A DNA stretch of 64,000 nt from the NCBI GenBank assembly GCA_013115145.1, contig JAAPAO010000043.1, forward strand, positions 43,726 to 107,725. The letters are read 5' to 3'. The position numbers were made by a program, and so were the translations under genes. Origin of the DNA: Perkinsus chesapeaki. Taxonomy: Eukaryota > Perkinsozoa > Perkinsida > Perkinsidae. The notes beneath the pieces were generated by a model. That model was not told the DNA's origin. It did not search any database and worked only from the letters and a program-made list of their open reading frames with translations. Each line of letters starts with the position of its first letter. The first letter of the stretch is position 1. Below, piece after piece: positions 32,886 through 46,095 of the stretch.

Positions 32886-35800
32886 ATGAATGCTGCAGCA
32901 CTCGGAGGTCCAGGAAGAATCGGTGGCCCACTTGAAGGTGGTAAGGGCGGCACACCGGTGTTGAGAAATAGCCTGAAATTTAAGCGTCTCAGTTCATCTC
33001 AAAGCAGCAAGATTTTTTAAGTACTCCTTTCCGCTTCAGGCGGTCCGATAACGTCGTCGGCTACGCCGGAGTCTGGGATTCTATCTTACTTTCCCGAGTG
33101 GCTATCGTCCAACCCCTACTTCGGAGCTGGCTTCGGGCTAGTGGGCGTTGGTGCTGTTATGAGCGTCTTGAGGAACTCAAGTAAGATGTTATATACTCAA
33201 CGAGATAGTGGTCTTTTCAGCGACAACTTTGCAGACGGTCTTCCGGCGAAGAGCGTTGTGCTCATTGGAGATACCCAGCAAGGACTACTCCTACCAATGG
33301 GTGATGCAATGGCTTATTACCAAGAATGGGAAATATACACAGCATATAGGTATGTTGCTGGACGACGCTCGCTTCTGTGGGGTACCTTCACCAAGTGTCG
33401 GAATGCCTTTCGGGTTCCTTCGGCTAGGGTCTCTAGTTCCCTTGTGGAGACCAAGGGACAGAAAAATCGAGCAGAATTTAATTGAATCACCCGGAAATAT
33501 TCATTCGATGGCATTTATATATTTCAACACCAGGAAGGCATAGAGCAGATGACAAGTCCCCAGCAGAATCAAAGTTTATTTTTCCATATCAAACACACTT
33601 GATGCTTCTTTATTGAGAATTTAAACCGTTTTATCTCCGCCTTGGTAACATGATTACCTATCCGAAAGGGTGGCATAGTATGGGCAGCAGTTGACTTATA
33701 TTTTTTCTTACTGTATACGGGTTGATGGGTAAGGTTCCCTCGAAATTCTTACCGAGGGTTAAGAGGCACGAAAGCGTACACGGACTTGACGATTTGCATA
33801 AGCCTCGGGCTCACTCCGAGCAGACTTTGTCGATGTATAGCTTGACAATGTTATATATGGCTTCATCTGATGAAGCCCACGTTATATGTTAGAAATCCAC
33901 CGCTTGCAGCACTGACCAGTGACCAGAGCGATGCTGAGGTTATTTTGGATCAGGCGTGGAGACGACGCACTCGAAAGATGTCGCTGGCAGAATGACCACA
34001 TCGTTCGATTTCGTTCCCAGTCCTGGACGCCACTTCATGAGGTTCAACGGTGGGGTAAGGGAGTCGGGATTAGGCGGAAATGTGGTATAAATAGGTGCAT
34101 GGATGCTGGTTGAAAGGGAACGTAATAACTCGACAGTTGATATAACAACAGGGTCGCCTTGGGAGACTTTAACTCTGACAACTATGGCGTGGAATGCGAC
34201 CAAGTTTGAGGGTAGGTGGCGGATTTGGGGCCGTTGAGGCCCTGATCGACTGGCATGATTATTGCTGGGATATTCTTCGTAGTAGAATCGCAGCATGTAG
34301 CAATATTCCCGTCTCGAACTGTAGTTTATTTTATTAGTGAGTATTATCCATTATCGGGCTCGATGATGACCGAAAACCACAGTGGGAAGTCAAGTCTCGC
34401 CAGTTTGATCTTACCAGGTCGTATCTTCCTCACTAGCCGCCTTCGGTTCCGTGCTTCGAGCCCTCTCCCCTATGGTTCAGCTAGTGCGCGGATCACGAAC
34501 AGTTAGGATCGTTATATAATCTCTTTAACTCATTCGTTCAAAGTAATATGAATCTGTATGCGCCAACGCTGGCATGTCATCCGAAGCCGTACGTCGGCCC
34601 GCTGGCATGAAGGGTAATATTTCCACCGTTGCGGACTCCGTAATATGGATAATCGATTTTACACATAGTCGGTGTTGTTGTTGTTGAGGTGTAACACTGG
34701 TATTCCCTCAGAGCTCCTAACTGAGGCCCAAGGGATGGCGGCCAATAAAGAGGAGGGGAAGACTGTTATATATAATGCAACTGGTCACGAATGGCGACCA
34801 TTCGGCAATCCTAAGACTGTTCGGCCATTCGATTCCGGTAAGGATATGCCCCTCTCAGAGAGATAGCTCCCCCTTTAGAGTTTTCAGATTGTTTCACTGG
34901 CTTCTGGGCGGCTTTAGGGGGTCAATCTTCGAAATTTACTCGTCTGCATTTCTAAATGTTAAGAGATGAAAAATCGACGAAATTTTTCCGGAAGTTTTCC
35001 TCTATGTTTTAGATGCCATCCAACATTGTTCATTTTTACTTAGTCATTCTTGACGGTGCAGCAGCGGAGACCATAGCATCCGATGTTAAGGAGTTCCTGT
35101 CTTGTGGTTCATGGTATCCTTTATAGTGCGCAATAACATTATATCGCTTAATCAGGTATTTAGAACGAGGGATACCTTATCGCCGAGGGTACCTTTTTTA
35201 CGGGCCTCCTGGTTGCGGTAAAACGAGCTATATAATGGCACTGGCGGGACATATACAGTAAGTACGTGCGCTATTGGTAATGGCGTTGGGTGTTATCATT
35301 ATTGGTTGGAGAAGCATTGAGGACAAGTGCATGTAGCACTGTGCAATGTCACAACACACTCCTCATGTGTTGGCCTTTCTTGGACAAGTAGATTAAATCG
35401 ATTGCTTTGCTACTAGCATTTTATTAACAAGGTATAGGTATCAGAATAATATTAGTAAATTATCATAACAATAGTTATAATGGATAAAACCACAATAATG
35501 GTTTCGTATATGATAATAGTAACAGTAGCTCTTATGCGATTGTTCAGGTATAACATAGCTGTTCTCAACCTTGGCGACCCTACCATGTCCGACGATCGCC
35601 TTCAGCGTCTCTTAGCAACTGTACCGCCAAAGTGAGCTTGGTCTCGAGGTGTTGAAATCCTTAGTGCGGTGCAGGTGCTTGATTCTACTTGAAGATGTAG
35701 ACTGCGTTCTACCAGATTACGAGCCCTCTGAGAAGGCTCAGGACCCTCGTCATCAAGGTAGGTTCAGAAATACGGTTTTTCTATCAGAATGTTCCTCGTT

Positions 35801-36436
35801 TAGAAAGTGTTTGTCATTGGGCTCTTCTCCAGGTATAAGGCCAATGACATTCTCTGGCCTTCTCAACGCTCTGGATGGCGTCGGCTCCACCGAAGAGCGC
35901 CTTGTCTTCATGACCACCAATAGGCCGTCACTGTTGCCGCCAGTTCTGGTTCGCCCAGGTTCCTTGCGGTCGGCAACAGTCGTCTTTGTTATTTCTTTGG
36001 ATACCTCAGGAAGAGTCGACGTGAAGGTGCATGTTGGGCTGGCAACGAGAGAGCAGATGCGACGAATGTTCCTTCGATTCTATCCCGAAGCAACTGAGTG
36101 GGCGGACGAGTTTGCGCGGTGAGTTGACGGCCCGCTGAATAAGCTTATCTGGGTTCCTCAGTCAAAGCGTGAAACACCGTGGTCGAATGACCGGAAAATT
36201 TTCTTGCGGAAAAATTATGGAAAATTTTGGGAAAATTTACGTAATTTTCTGTTTTTCTGATCGCCATGATATATAGCAGTGTAGAGAAATTAAGACGTAA
36301 TGCTATCAGGAAGCTGGATGGCACCCCACTGTCCTTGGCTGATATTCAAGGCTACTTCCTCTTCTTCAAGAATGACCCTGAGGGATGCCTGGAGAATGCT
36401 GCAGAGTTCGCAGAGAGGGTCCGAGGCCAAAGGTAG
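32886..36436 (+). CDS. BCS1: BCS1-like mitochondrial AAA ATPase (Rieske iron-sulfur protein chaperone)
   Basis: Inserts the folded Rieske protein into respiratory complex III in the inner mitochondrial membrane. N-terminal membrane region: [20 protein letters not shown], as in BCS1 proteins. BCS1 domain: [20 protein letters not shown], later [23 protein letters not shown] domain: [20 protein letters not shown] (Walker A, about 35190), [33 protein letters not shown] (Walker B), [38 protein letters not shown] and [20 protein letters not shown]. The last exon ends AERVRGQR, stop 36434-36436. Introns are placed with confidence in the AAA part (for example 35117-35158 inside GSWYLERG). The exons between 33550 and 34670 are not clear. 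Confidence 0.88.
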
Positions 36437-36839
36437 CACGTTCGATACTATGGCATTATGAAGTGACAATTTTAATCCCCTTTGCGCTTGAATGGCATTT
36501 CTCGATTTCTATCGATGATGAGCGGCTCTGAGTCCTAAAACTAAAGTCGCGCCTTCATTTAGCCCTTGCTCCTTCATCTCGCATATAGCTCCTTGCTCGG
36601 TTGTGGGTTAATTGTATGCTCGATTACAGTATTGCATGATCAAAAGCATACGATATCGAGATCAACGTGGGAGCAGTGTCAGCTCGCACTCTCAGGGGTT
36701 GCGACGCGAAGCTCAACTTGGTGGCCGAGAGCTATACTGTCATCATATCATCTGGCGTTTTCCGGGCTCGTCTCCAGTATTCATTTCAGACCAGAGCTTA
36801 CCGCTGCTCCTGATGAAGAGCGAGCGACGACATCAACCA

Positions 36840-38009
36840 TGCCTACCAAGCGGGACGGCAAAGTTGTCAATGAAGAGACTAATGTCAATGTTGCCATGGC
36901 CCGATAACGCGAAGGCGGTTGTGTGCGAAAAATTTGTGTTTCTGACAAGTTTATGGTGCTGGTGTTGTCAATACTAGAGGCGCTTCGCTCCGCTTAAAGT
37001 TTACCAAATTGCTGTAATGTTCCTTTATGGTCATCGTTGAGACACTTCAACCTTTTCGAACTCTCGGGGCAATCCATCTCCGGAAAAAACGTGTACTTGA
37101 AAAACTAGCCGAATCAGGTGGGCCGAGTACGGGACAACCTCGATCGGTGTCAGGCAGCAGCAGCACTATTATAATATCTGCCGGCCTTCCTTGGACCATT
37201 TGACACGCATGACAATAGAAAATGCACAAGGCTGGAGGCATCTGAGCGAAGCCTGTGAATCTTAGGCCAGGCGTGGCGTGCTGGTGAGGATGAGGAATCT
37301 TTCTTGGAGTCCTTAAGACCGAAGAATCCCAAGTGCTTCAAATGCAATCTGGGCATGCAGTGCCCTATGTGCAATAGAGTAAGTTTCGTAATTCTCTATA
37401 CTTTCATGAGATTGTCTTGAGCTGTTCTGGTACGAGGTGACTAGACCATATTTCCTATTAAAAGTTGAGTGGAATATCATCTCATGCAGGCTCTGTAGAT
37501 CTAGTAGAGCTATCTCATAGGATGGTAAATTACTAAACTCGTTTCTAATCATCCCTTAACTGTGATTATACTCCTCCACACGACGTTTATTTTCCATTAT
37601 AACCTACTTCCTGTATCCGACATTTGTTCAGGATGAATGCTTCAAGTGTGGTGCCTATCTCAAGTGCCCAAAGTGCGCTGGGCTCGTTAAAGGCAACAGC
37701 ATTCCCAACGGTGGCACTGGTGGTATGCAAAATGCCTTAGATGGTCGGCGGAGCGAAGCAACGTTTCTGATTTTAGACTCGGAAGTTCGTGGATTTGTGG
37801 AGACCAGGAGCTCTGGAACACAATACAACGAAAGGGATTTCAAAAAGCAGAAGACCAAGGCTCAGCTTAGGGCCGCATTGGGCACTGATCAGGAAGCTGG
37901 TGAGGAGGGGGAGCTAGGGCGCGCGAGAAAATTACAGTATTTTTTGGATTGCGGCTTCCGAATGTTCGTGGAGTGTTGCTTTACTGGCGAGAAGTTGCTG
38001 AACTTTTAA
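36840..38009 (+). CDS. Protein with duplicated CxxC-x5-CxxC zinc-binding motif
   Basis: Family not recognised. One exon reads ESFLESLRPKNPKCFKCNLG then MQCPMCNR, ending near 37379; the next, after a long AT-rich intron (to about 37631), starts DECFKCGAYLKCPKCAGLVK. Each carries C-x2-C-x5-C-x2-C, so the pair could bind one or two zinc ions. The C-terminal part is hydrophilic (FKKQKTKAQLRAALGTDQEA) and ends CCFTGEKLLNF at 38009. A likely 5' end is MPTKRDGKVVNEETNVNVAM at 36840, with an intermediate exon RKKRVLEKLAESGGPSTGQP; these joins are inferred. The distal part from about 37900 could instead be intron. Confidence 0.5.
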
Positions 38010-38134
38010 TGAATATGGAAGAACTTTCAATTTGGCGTCCTAAGTTAGCGCTCTCCAGTGTAAGATAACTGATGTTCACTAAATTGCATAACGAACTGAA
38101 AGACACTGTAATATTATAAACTATCCTGAGTGGT

Positions 38135-40802
38135 TTGTGGAGAATACGAAGGATTGGCAATCCTCGATTGCTTCCATTTTTAGAGGAGTTCGGGGATAAT
38201 GAGAAGGACGAGAAGGAACTGAGAATCGAGGAGCTAGAAAAACAGGTTTGCCGGCATCCGCTCCGCCGCGTCGCCGGAAAACCTTGGTCTCAGATTGACG
38301 ACCTCGGTGCAGAGCTAGGACGGGCTGAAGAGGAAAGGGATAGACAGGAAGAGCGCGCTGAAGTTTACCGGGACAAGTGCGGTGGCTAGGGGGTGCGAGG
38401 ATTGAATGGTGAATGGCAGGTTTAACGAGATGCGGAAAGACTGGGACATCGAGCAGAAGAGTCGGGTGAAGCTCGAGGGTAAATTAGCAGACTTTCAGAC
38501 TCAACTGAGGTAAGTACGGAGGGTAAGGAGCGAGATGATGACCTGCTGATGAGTTAGGTATCTTTCGGATGTTGCTGCCATGTATCAGAGCAAGCTGACA
38601 CAGACAAGGATATGGACTATGACCACAATAGAGAAAGGGTAAGGCGACGACTCTTCGTAACGCCTCTGCTGTTCGGGCTTTTGCCCATGGAATCAGCATT
38701 TTATTTCAAGTAGGGCAAGTGCAGCTATATAATCTGATATATGCCATGCTTATGGGGTATATGACACTCTGTAAACAGTAATCGGAAAAGGAGGGCCCAA
38801 CCGTCATCATCTCCACCGGGTCTCTGCACATCGAGCATTATAATGGGAGCTTATTATTAATCTTAGTCTGTGACAGTGCTCCATGAGAAAATTGCGGCAG
38901 GTACGATAAAATGTGGGAGACGTTCTCGAGGTATGGGAAATGCGAAGCACGGGCAATGCGACGGCTTGTTCTGGCTGCATGGAGGAGCGGTATCGCCATG
39001 ATGAAGCTGGACAAGGCTCTTGCGGAATCGGTACGGGTGAAGGGTTATTAAATTATGATCTATTGTGCTTCAGGAAAAAAGATGTAAACTGGTGGAAGCA
39101 GAAAGAGATAAATATAAGGAAGAATGCGTTGAACTAAAGGGGATTATTACCCAGCTGGAAGAGGTGGGGTTTGACTATAACTATTTTACATCGAACAAAA
39201 TATAATAATATCATTTACCTCTAATATAATATAGTATTCACAATAATATGGTTAATTGTCGAAACGCTGTACTCAATGACCCAGTTCAAATCAACGTCAT
39301 CGACGTCTGGAAACTTGTTTCTGGTAGACTGGTATCCTCAGATTCGAGCTGATATGCGTCGTCGTTTGAAGGCTGCTGGAAAGCGAGCTCTGGATAAAGT
39401 GTAAGAGTGTGGCTTACCTTAGTAAACCGATATTCCCCTTCTCTAGGCTTCATAGCAAGCCAGGTGGCCAGATGCTTCAATACTTTGAGCTGTGGAGGCT
39501 GGGTCACGCCGCAGCTGTGGCCGAGAATCGCATGGAGCACGCTGACGATTTGGCAAGAGAGCTCCAAGAGTGGCGCCAAAAGTGAGGGGGTTAACATCTA
39601 GAACTGTCTTCTTGCTGTTGGAGGAGATTGCTGTGACTGTTCAGATTCGAGTCCGCCTTCAAACGAGTTAATGAGCTCACTTGGAAGTTAACGGAAGCCA
39701 ACAGGAAGGTGGCATTGAGAGAAAGAGAAGCGGAAAAGCTCAGACCGCTGGTCTCTGAGGTGAGATGTTCGATTGCCAGCAGTTGCCGAGTCTCATAGTT
39801 GACTTTCGAAAGCGTTTCCGGAGTGAATCTGCTGCCGCGAACTGAATGGGGATTGATTTTTTTCAGGTGGCGTCGCTGAAGCGGAAATTAATCGAGGTAG
39901 AGGAAGCTAGAATACGACAGATAGCCGAGCGAGATGCTATATTGATTGAGCGAAGAAAGGAGCTTCAGGAGCTTCAACAGGTATCACTCAGAAATCTCCG
40001 CAGTGCGCAAAGATACGCGGCACGTAGGTTATTTTGAATGACGTCCACGCACAGGCCTTGCACGCGCATATATTGCACTTGAATGATAAGATAGAGTAAG
40101 CTTCAGATGGGCTGTAGCTGAGCTTGAACATATCTTGAAAGATACGAGAAGATGCTGCGCATGCGTGCAACCGGTACGGGGTTCCCTCGTAACGCTCCCA
40201 CAGTGGTGGTCTGTATGAACTGCCAGAAGTTGTTGGTTTATCGGAAGAAGGCGAAAATGTCTGTGAAGTGAGAACACAGGCGCGTGGATGGCGTTTCTAA
40301 AATCTGCTTATCAGATCACCGCGGAAAAAGAAGACTTGCAATGAATTCTTGCCGCCGTTGAAGAGCAGCCATCACCATAACGGCTCCGACAGCGAAGACG
40401 GCTTGCACGAAGACTCAACACATAGCGGAGGGAGGCTGGAAAGAGTAAGCCTAAACTGTGGTCAGCGGTGGCACGTAGCGCGGCGTTGTTTCAGTCCCTT
40501 ATGAGCTACAGTAGCGACCCCGAGTCGGAAACATCGGGCTCTATGTCCTTGAAGCCACCTGCAGCAGTCGGCAGCAGTTCACGGTAAGGAGTAGCGCACC
40601 GCTCCGCTTTTGCATCGACTGGTAAAATATACCGGTCCAGTTCGACATCCCATGTATCAAGCGCCTCTCATTTCCTTACCGTGATTCAGTCCACAACGCC
40701 GAGAAGTCACTATCGTGGAGCAGCACTCTAGTGTGCCCAGATTGCCAGTCATCTCCGAAGTCCAAGAAGGTCGCAGCAGTCGAGCTTCCTCAGCTAAACT
40801 GA
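38135..40802 (+). CDS. Large coiled-coil protein, multi-exon
   Basis: Successive plus-strand exons with heptad-like helices: EEFGDNEKDEKELRIEELEK; IDDLGAELGRAEEERDRQEE; DWDIEQKSRVKLEGKLADFQ; KCEARAMRRLVLAAWRSGIA; EKRCKLVEAERDKYKEECVE; SKPGGQMLQYFELWRLGHAA; FESAFKRVNELTWKLTEANR; VASLKRKLIEVEEARIRQIA. After these come a non-helical basic part (KMLRMRATGTGFPRNAP with CMNCQKLL) and a Ser/His/Asp-rich tail (SHHHNGSDSEDGLHEDSTHS, SSDPESETSGSMSLKPP) ending with CPDCQSSPKSKKVAAVEL, stop 40800-40802. The two CxxC pairs could form a zinc site. A structural (cytoskeletal) role is inferred. The start and some exon edges are uncertain. Confidence 0.6.
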
Positions 40803-41089
40803 GTGCACGATGGCGCATTCCATGACCTTAGATGTTCATAGCATCCATAGTGCCTTATCGTTCTCCATACACTGGGGTGGACAGTGCCGGGCGCGCGCTT
40901 TTTACAACGCGCTGCTGGTTCGGCTTGAATCTCGCCGGTCGAATTTCGAGCGGCCTCATTTCCATGGACTCGGTCGCATTGGATGGCGCGCTGCTCTTCT
41001 AATGGCCTTAACTTTCAGCCATTACCTTTTGTAAATATATTTCCTATTCACAACGGCACCCTGCTGGGCATGTATGCCGCCTTCTACTG

Positions 41090-42877
41090 GTGGTTGGTAG
41101 GCCATCACAGCCTGGAAAACGGATTTTACGGTTTTTCTATCAGATTTTCCGAGCGGTGTTAGCGGTTGCGCATTCGATGCAGCCCATAACGATAGAGATG
41201 ATTCCCGATGCGATATACTTGCCGGAGGTGGCCAAGAAGAAAGTTGTTGTTTCTCCAGGTTGGACAGCGTGACGCCGTGACGTTCAGTGATCGATTCTCT
41301 CAGCTTCGAGAGAAGGAGCCGAGGTGTACAGAACCCAAGCTGATCTCTTCCACTGGAGAAGACTCGGCTGTTTCAAACTTAGTGAAAACGATCAAGTTGC
41401 CGTTTCGGGAGAGAAGGTCAGCAGGATCATCGAAATCGATAGACGCTTTGTGGTCCGCTGACGCCGAGCCTCATTGTTAGCCGCCTCTTGACTTGGAATG
41501 GTGGGGTAGTTCCTGCACTTAGCCGAGGTTATTGACCATCTCTCTCTGCCAGAGAGATTGTGGGAAGAGAAAAGCCCAGCAGGACGTATATAGAGACTGC
41601 CTGCTAGGACCGAAGGGAAGTACAGACATATAGTTCCGCCTAGGGAAGAATCTCAATGAAGCTTCTTTCTCGTGAAATTCCGTTGATCTTCTCGATGAAG
41701 ATATTTTTGAGCTCAAGTGTGGACAGGCTGAGGCTCTACTGACGATCATAGCGGCCATGGAAATTGAGCTTGCACTTGTTCGTTTTTCCAATCGGTAGCG
41801 TACTGGCTGAACGCGTCACCGCTTCAGGATTGGACAATCAAAGACCGGGAGTGTGTGGCTGCCAAATGTGACTCGGGAAAGAGCGCCGAGGAGACACCTA
41901 AGTGACTTGTATGCGTGGGGCTGACCTTCGATTGGCGGCATCAGGTGCCGATCGGGTTTGCCATTTTACCGCTTTAAGCGTGGAGCTGATTGTAAAGAAG
42001 GAGACTGTCTCGATCTGAGTACATGTCAACTCCGCTGTATGATGAAGGGCATGGATGTGGCTGGGTTGGTGTATTCCAGCCCTATCGATAAGAATCCCGA
42101 TGAGCATCTGTTACCGAACGAATGCAGGTAACAACAACGATACAGCACGCATCACGGCTTTTCGACTGTGTCGTGGACTAGTCGCTATAAAGCATTCGGC
42201 TCATTGTGAAGGTCAAGGGTTAAATCTGTTTTGCTCCACGCTTGCTTGCGACTTGGATGATCTGATCGGAAAGGGAGTCGGGACGTCACCGATTGGGACG
42301 AAGACTAGGTCAAAGCTGGTCACCTGACAATCGGCTGAAAACTAGTTTATTATAATCTGACCGGTGTTTATTGATCGGAAGGGGTATCCGACGGAATGCA
42401 GAGCTCTAGTGGTGACAGCATGGAAAAGCATGGAATATCTTTCGTCTGCCATCCGAAGCTGCTGAAGCTTAATAGTGCCTTTTGTCAGATGTGGAGCATC
42501 ACGGAAGAATCCTATCTGGAATAACTGGCAGCAGAACTCCCTAGGACAGCCACAGTTCGATACTATCGAGTATCTTCTCCCACCTGAAGAAGCTTTAGAG
42601 GTTGATGAGGTAAGGATGGCTACATTCAGATTCACAGCCTAATACATGTCATATCGTCTCACCACTCGACTATGCAAATCATAACCTTCAATGATAACCT
42701 ACTCTTTTTTTCATAAAGGATGCCCCAGAACATTTTTTCTGGCTACAGGTACATTACGTTTTAAGATTTTTTCTGGAATCGTTTTTGAGTACTTTAAATC
42801 ATATTATCATTTTTCCTCTATAGTTGGCTCCTACAATGGATGCCGCAGTGATCGTTATCACACTTAATCATCAATAA
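41090..42877 (+). CDS. Hypothetical multi-exon protein
   Basis: No family recognised. Plus-strand coding-like blocks: MQPITIEMIPDAIYLPEVAK; FELKCGQAEALLTIIAAMEI then ELALVRFSNR (ending at a GTAGCG donor); LSTCQLRCMMKGMDVAGLVY; and a well-supported 3' end where three exons join in phase: NPIWNNWQQNSLGQPQFDTI...PPEEALEVDE, then DAPEHFFWLQ, then LAPTMDAAVIVITLNHQ with TAA at 42875-42877. The penultimate intron ends TCATAAAG and the last runs from GTACATTACG to CTATAG. The 5' half is uncertain and may be a separate gene. Confidence 0.4.
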
Positions 42878-43006
42878 GCACTTGTCTAGAGGGAATGTAA
42901 TCGTGCGCTGCTGAATGAGCTAATCGTAATGAGTTACCCCTGCGTGATCGCACTGTTGGGGCTGTCGATGAATGGTGAATAACAGTACAGAAGACTGCCT
43001 GTCTTT

Positions 43007-43883
43007 ATGGTGCAAATACGATTACTATTGTTAGTGTCGATTCGATCTCAGGTAGGATGCTCGGTGGAGATATGGGAATACGCAGACGCCAGAGAGACGG
43101 GAGGAGCGGTACCGAACATGATAGAGGAGCTGAACGCTGATGTACGCGGGAAGGCGGTCAAGAAATATCACACTGGTGATTACATCACAGGCTTGCACAG
43201 TCAAGCCGCAAGTGTTTATCTTTTCCGGTGTTGATTGGTAGTGCAAAGCGCCGATGCACTTTCCTGGTGGTCTTCGCCTCATTGTGGCAACGAACCTCCT
43301 GGGCCTCTCCAGATGATCGATTCAGCGGCATGTGCATGGTTTCAGGATGAGGGCTATCAGCTAGCAGTCGTCCTTGGTATGGCCGACCCGGGAGACATGG
43401 ATGACACAACCGTTGAGGAAGACGACAAGTCGGTTGAATTCCGGTCATGTCCCAATGCTAAAAGTTGGTGGTTAGGCGTAGCAAAGCGGCAGAGACTCGC
43501 AGTAAGACGTGCACTACGAAGAAAGGAATTGGCAAGAGCCTCGCAGAAACGAAGACACGTAAATGAAGTCAAGGAGCGCTTGCATGACTTTGGGCAGGTT
43601 TACGAAGATCATCAACTGGTATAAGAGCGAGGTTGCCGTTCGATAATGATAAGGATGATCACGGAGAGTTATACAGCAAAAAAGTATGGCCAACACACTG
43701 GGACCGGCAAAGATTTCGTTCTCGGACAGACGGCGTGTGAAGGAGTGGTGGAGGATACCGCGTGTTGGAGCTTCGCTATGCAGTCGACTGGTGACTCCAA
43801 GTGCACCGCTGACCAATGGGGATGCTCAATATCATATTTTGAGAAGAACCATCGATCGAAGGTTTGTCAAGATACTCGAGTGA
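43007..43883 (+). CDS. Hypothetical multi-exon protein, possibly 5' part of the astacin gene
   Basis: Coding-like blocks: VEIWEYADARETGGAVPNMI with AVKKYHTGDYITGLHSQAAS; DEGYQLAVVLGMADPGDMDD then RALRRKELARASQKRRHVNE; and ISFSDRRRVKEWWRIPRVGA to DRRFVKILE, ending at a donor near 43880. No domain is recognised. Since the astacin catalytic domain begins about 190 bases later on the same strand without its own start, these exons could be its propeptide; equally they may be an independent gene. Confidence 0.35.
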
Positions 43884-44070
43884 GCGCACAGTGAAGAATC
43901 TTTTCGGCAAAGCGGCGGTTTCAGATGCTTTCCAAGTGTCCAATCACTTGTGGTGTATGTCGGTTATATAACCGGCCGGGTCCGAGAGCAGGGAGCTATG
44001 CAACTTGGAGCGATAACAAAGTGACGACGACCCGACCTGAGCTCTTAATTGTGTATTTACGGTATCTCAG

Positions 44071-45500
44071 GAACAATCTGGTTTTGTGAGAATACCGTAT
44101 GTGATAGATCGAGGGAACCCTCATATGGACGCCAGTAGAGTTGCTGTTATCGAAGCAGCTACGAAAGCCATGGCTGATAACACTTGTGTAAGACTCAACG
44201 TTAACTTGCCTTTCCTCCTCAACGCCGGTGTCCTCCTTGTCTCATTGTTTGTGATGCTTCACATTTGTCAGATACAATTTTACGAATTCGACGATCGCGG
44301 GCAGCTCCCGAATAAGTTCGTTAAATTCACTGTAAGTGCTTTTTCGTTCTGTCCTACGGCATTTAGCATCTCCTTGTCAACAGGTTGAGACCGGCAGCAG
44401 TGGCGAGCCCGCCGGCTGCTACGCTTCGCCTCCAGGCCACCCCAGCTCTCAGTTCAGTGTGGTTAACTTAGGATCATGTAGAGACAGTAGCCGACTCGGG
44501 AGTGTTATACATGAGCTTGGTCATGTACTTGGAAGTAAGCCTTAGACTGTGCATTTGACTTTGGGTATCTGCTATTCTACTGTCAGTGGTGCACACCCAG
44601 ATGAGGGGCGATCGTGATGAGTATATCGATCTCAATTGGAAGGATATTAAGCCTGGTTCAGAAGCCAACTTCGCAGTGGATCATTACTCGTAGAGAACAT
44701 GAGACAGTTGGTGGCTCGACAAAATGCCTGCTTAGATTCCAGGGCGCCGATGGGGAATATGTACCGTACGACTACGGCAGCCTTCTGCATTACTCCAAGA
44801 CTCAAGCTATGGATCCGTCTCGGTATGACCCTTCTAGGAATCCAGGAACATTCGAAGTGAAATACCCCGTACCGGAAGGTCTGACTAAGGTAAGGTGAAT
44901 CCACGGCAAGCCGATGCCACACGTCTCTGATTAGATCGGCCAACGGGAGCGCTTGTCCGACTCTGACATAACCGAGATTAACAAGCTTTACAGATGCTAC
45001 ATGGGTCTTTCGAAGCAAGAGGGGAAGAGAGAACAGACGATGGCATCTAGCTCGGCAAACTCTGCATTATCCAGCGCTGCAGGTAAAGAGCATTTGTTTA
45101 TTGTTTCGATTGCGTCTCCATCAGGCACGCCTGCTCCTTTGAGCACAGAAGATTTCCAGCTTTCTCGAGCGCAATTTGCCCAGTTGCAGAATAAGAGAAA
45201 AGGAGAGATCGAAACGAACACAGCTAATCTCGTTGGTAGGATTGGCCATTGTCCTCCGTTCATTTGGTCCTCATAGGTTCCGTTGCGCAGTCGATGCAGT
45301 ACGTGGCACAAACGGCAAATGGGGGAAATGGACGTTTAACAGAAGAAGCCACTCAAAAGCTTATTGGGTCCATTAAGGGAATCATTGGAATGTAAGTCAT
45401 GAACGATGGTGTTCAAGTGCCTATATCGGTGTACAGGTTTGAAGATTCAAAGGCTTTGGGTCACATTGTGGACGATTCAAATCGTTATATCTCCAGATGA
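44071..45500 (+). CDS. Astacin-like metalloprotease (M12A) with Leu in the Met-turn
   Basis: Zinc endopeptidase. The catalytic domain starts VRIPYVIDRGNPHMDASRVA and AIEAATKAMADNTC-like sequence, passes FVKFTVETGSSGEPAGCYAS, and has the zinc site VIHELGHVLG at 44504-44534; a 52-nt intron (44535-44586) splits it, giving HELGHVLGMVHTQMRGDRDE, that is HExxHxxGxxH. After YIDLNWKDIKPGSEANF comes YDYGSLLHYSKTQA, where the family has SxMHY: the Met-turn methionine is Leu (CTG 44785-44787). The domain ends DSDITEINKLYRCY. A C-terminal extension of about 110 residues follows (SSSANSALSSAAG, QLSRAQFAQLQNKRKGEIET, EATQKLIGSIKGIIGM), ending NRYISR with TGA at 45498-45500. The N-terminus is not fixed: the domain begins at an acceptor, so signal and propeptide exons lie upstream. 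Confidence 0.85.
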
Positions 45501-46095
45501 GGTGACATGTTCTGCATGAAACAATAGCGATAGTCAATAAACCAGATGTTGTGTTTCAAGTATCATTGTGTACGCAAGTTATCGAACACGAAGATGAACA
45601 AGCAGCGGATCTCAGAGGCTTATAATACGAAAGTGTGGCAATGTCCATTTCCCTTTTAACGCTGTCCGCCTGATGAGTGAATACCGAATTCCGAAGGGCC
45701 GTGCTCCTGTTGTCGGAGTTTGCAACGGGCACCTGCGGAACCATACACGTCTGGTACGGTGTGCAATTGTATACTCATTATTATCATACGTTGTAATATA
45801 CAGTATATTAATAATGTGTAACAACCCAAAAGGTGAAGTAACAGAGAGAATAAGAGTAGCAGTGCTGAGCTAGAAGACAATGGTTAGCAGTCATACGGCA
45901 CCATAGGCCGTAGGTATGACGGTGAACAGAGAATCTTCTTTGATAACCGTTACTTTATAGTAATCATCTTAACATGTATGAAGTAAGTCGAGCAACCAAT
46001 TATGAGTTTGTCACGTGTCTCAAGGAGGAGTAATCGCACCCGCTAGTTCCTTTTTTCATCTACAATCATCATAAGTCTCTGTCAGGTAATCCACT
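45501..46095. other. No gene recognised
   Basis: About 600 bases, partly AT-rich (ATTATTATCATACG near 45776), between the astacin stop and the minus-strand fragment at 46096. Overlapping short frames on both strands are not convincing. Confidence 0.4.
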
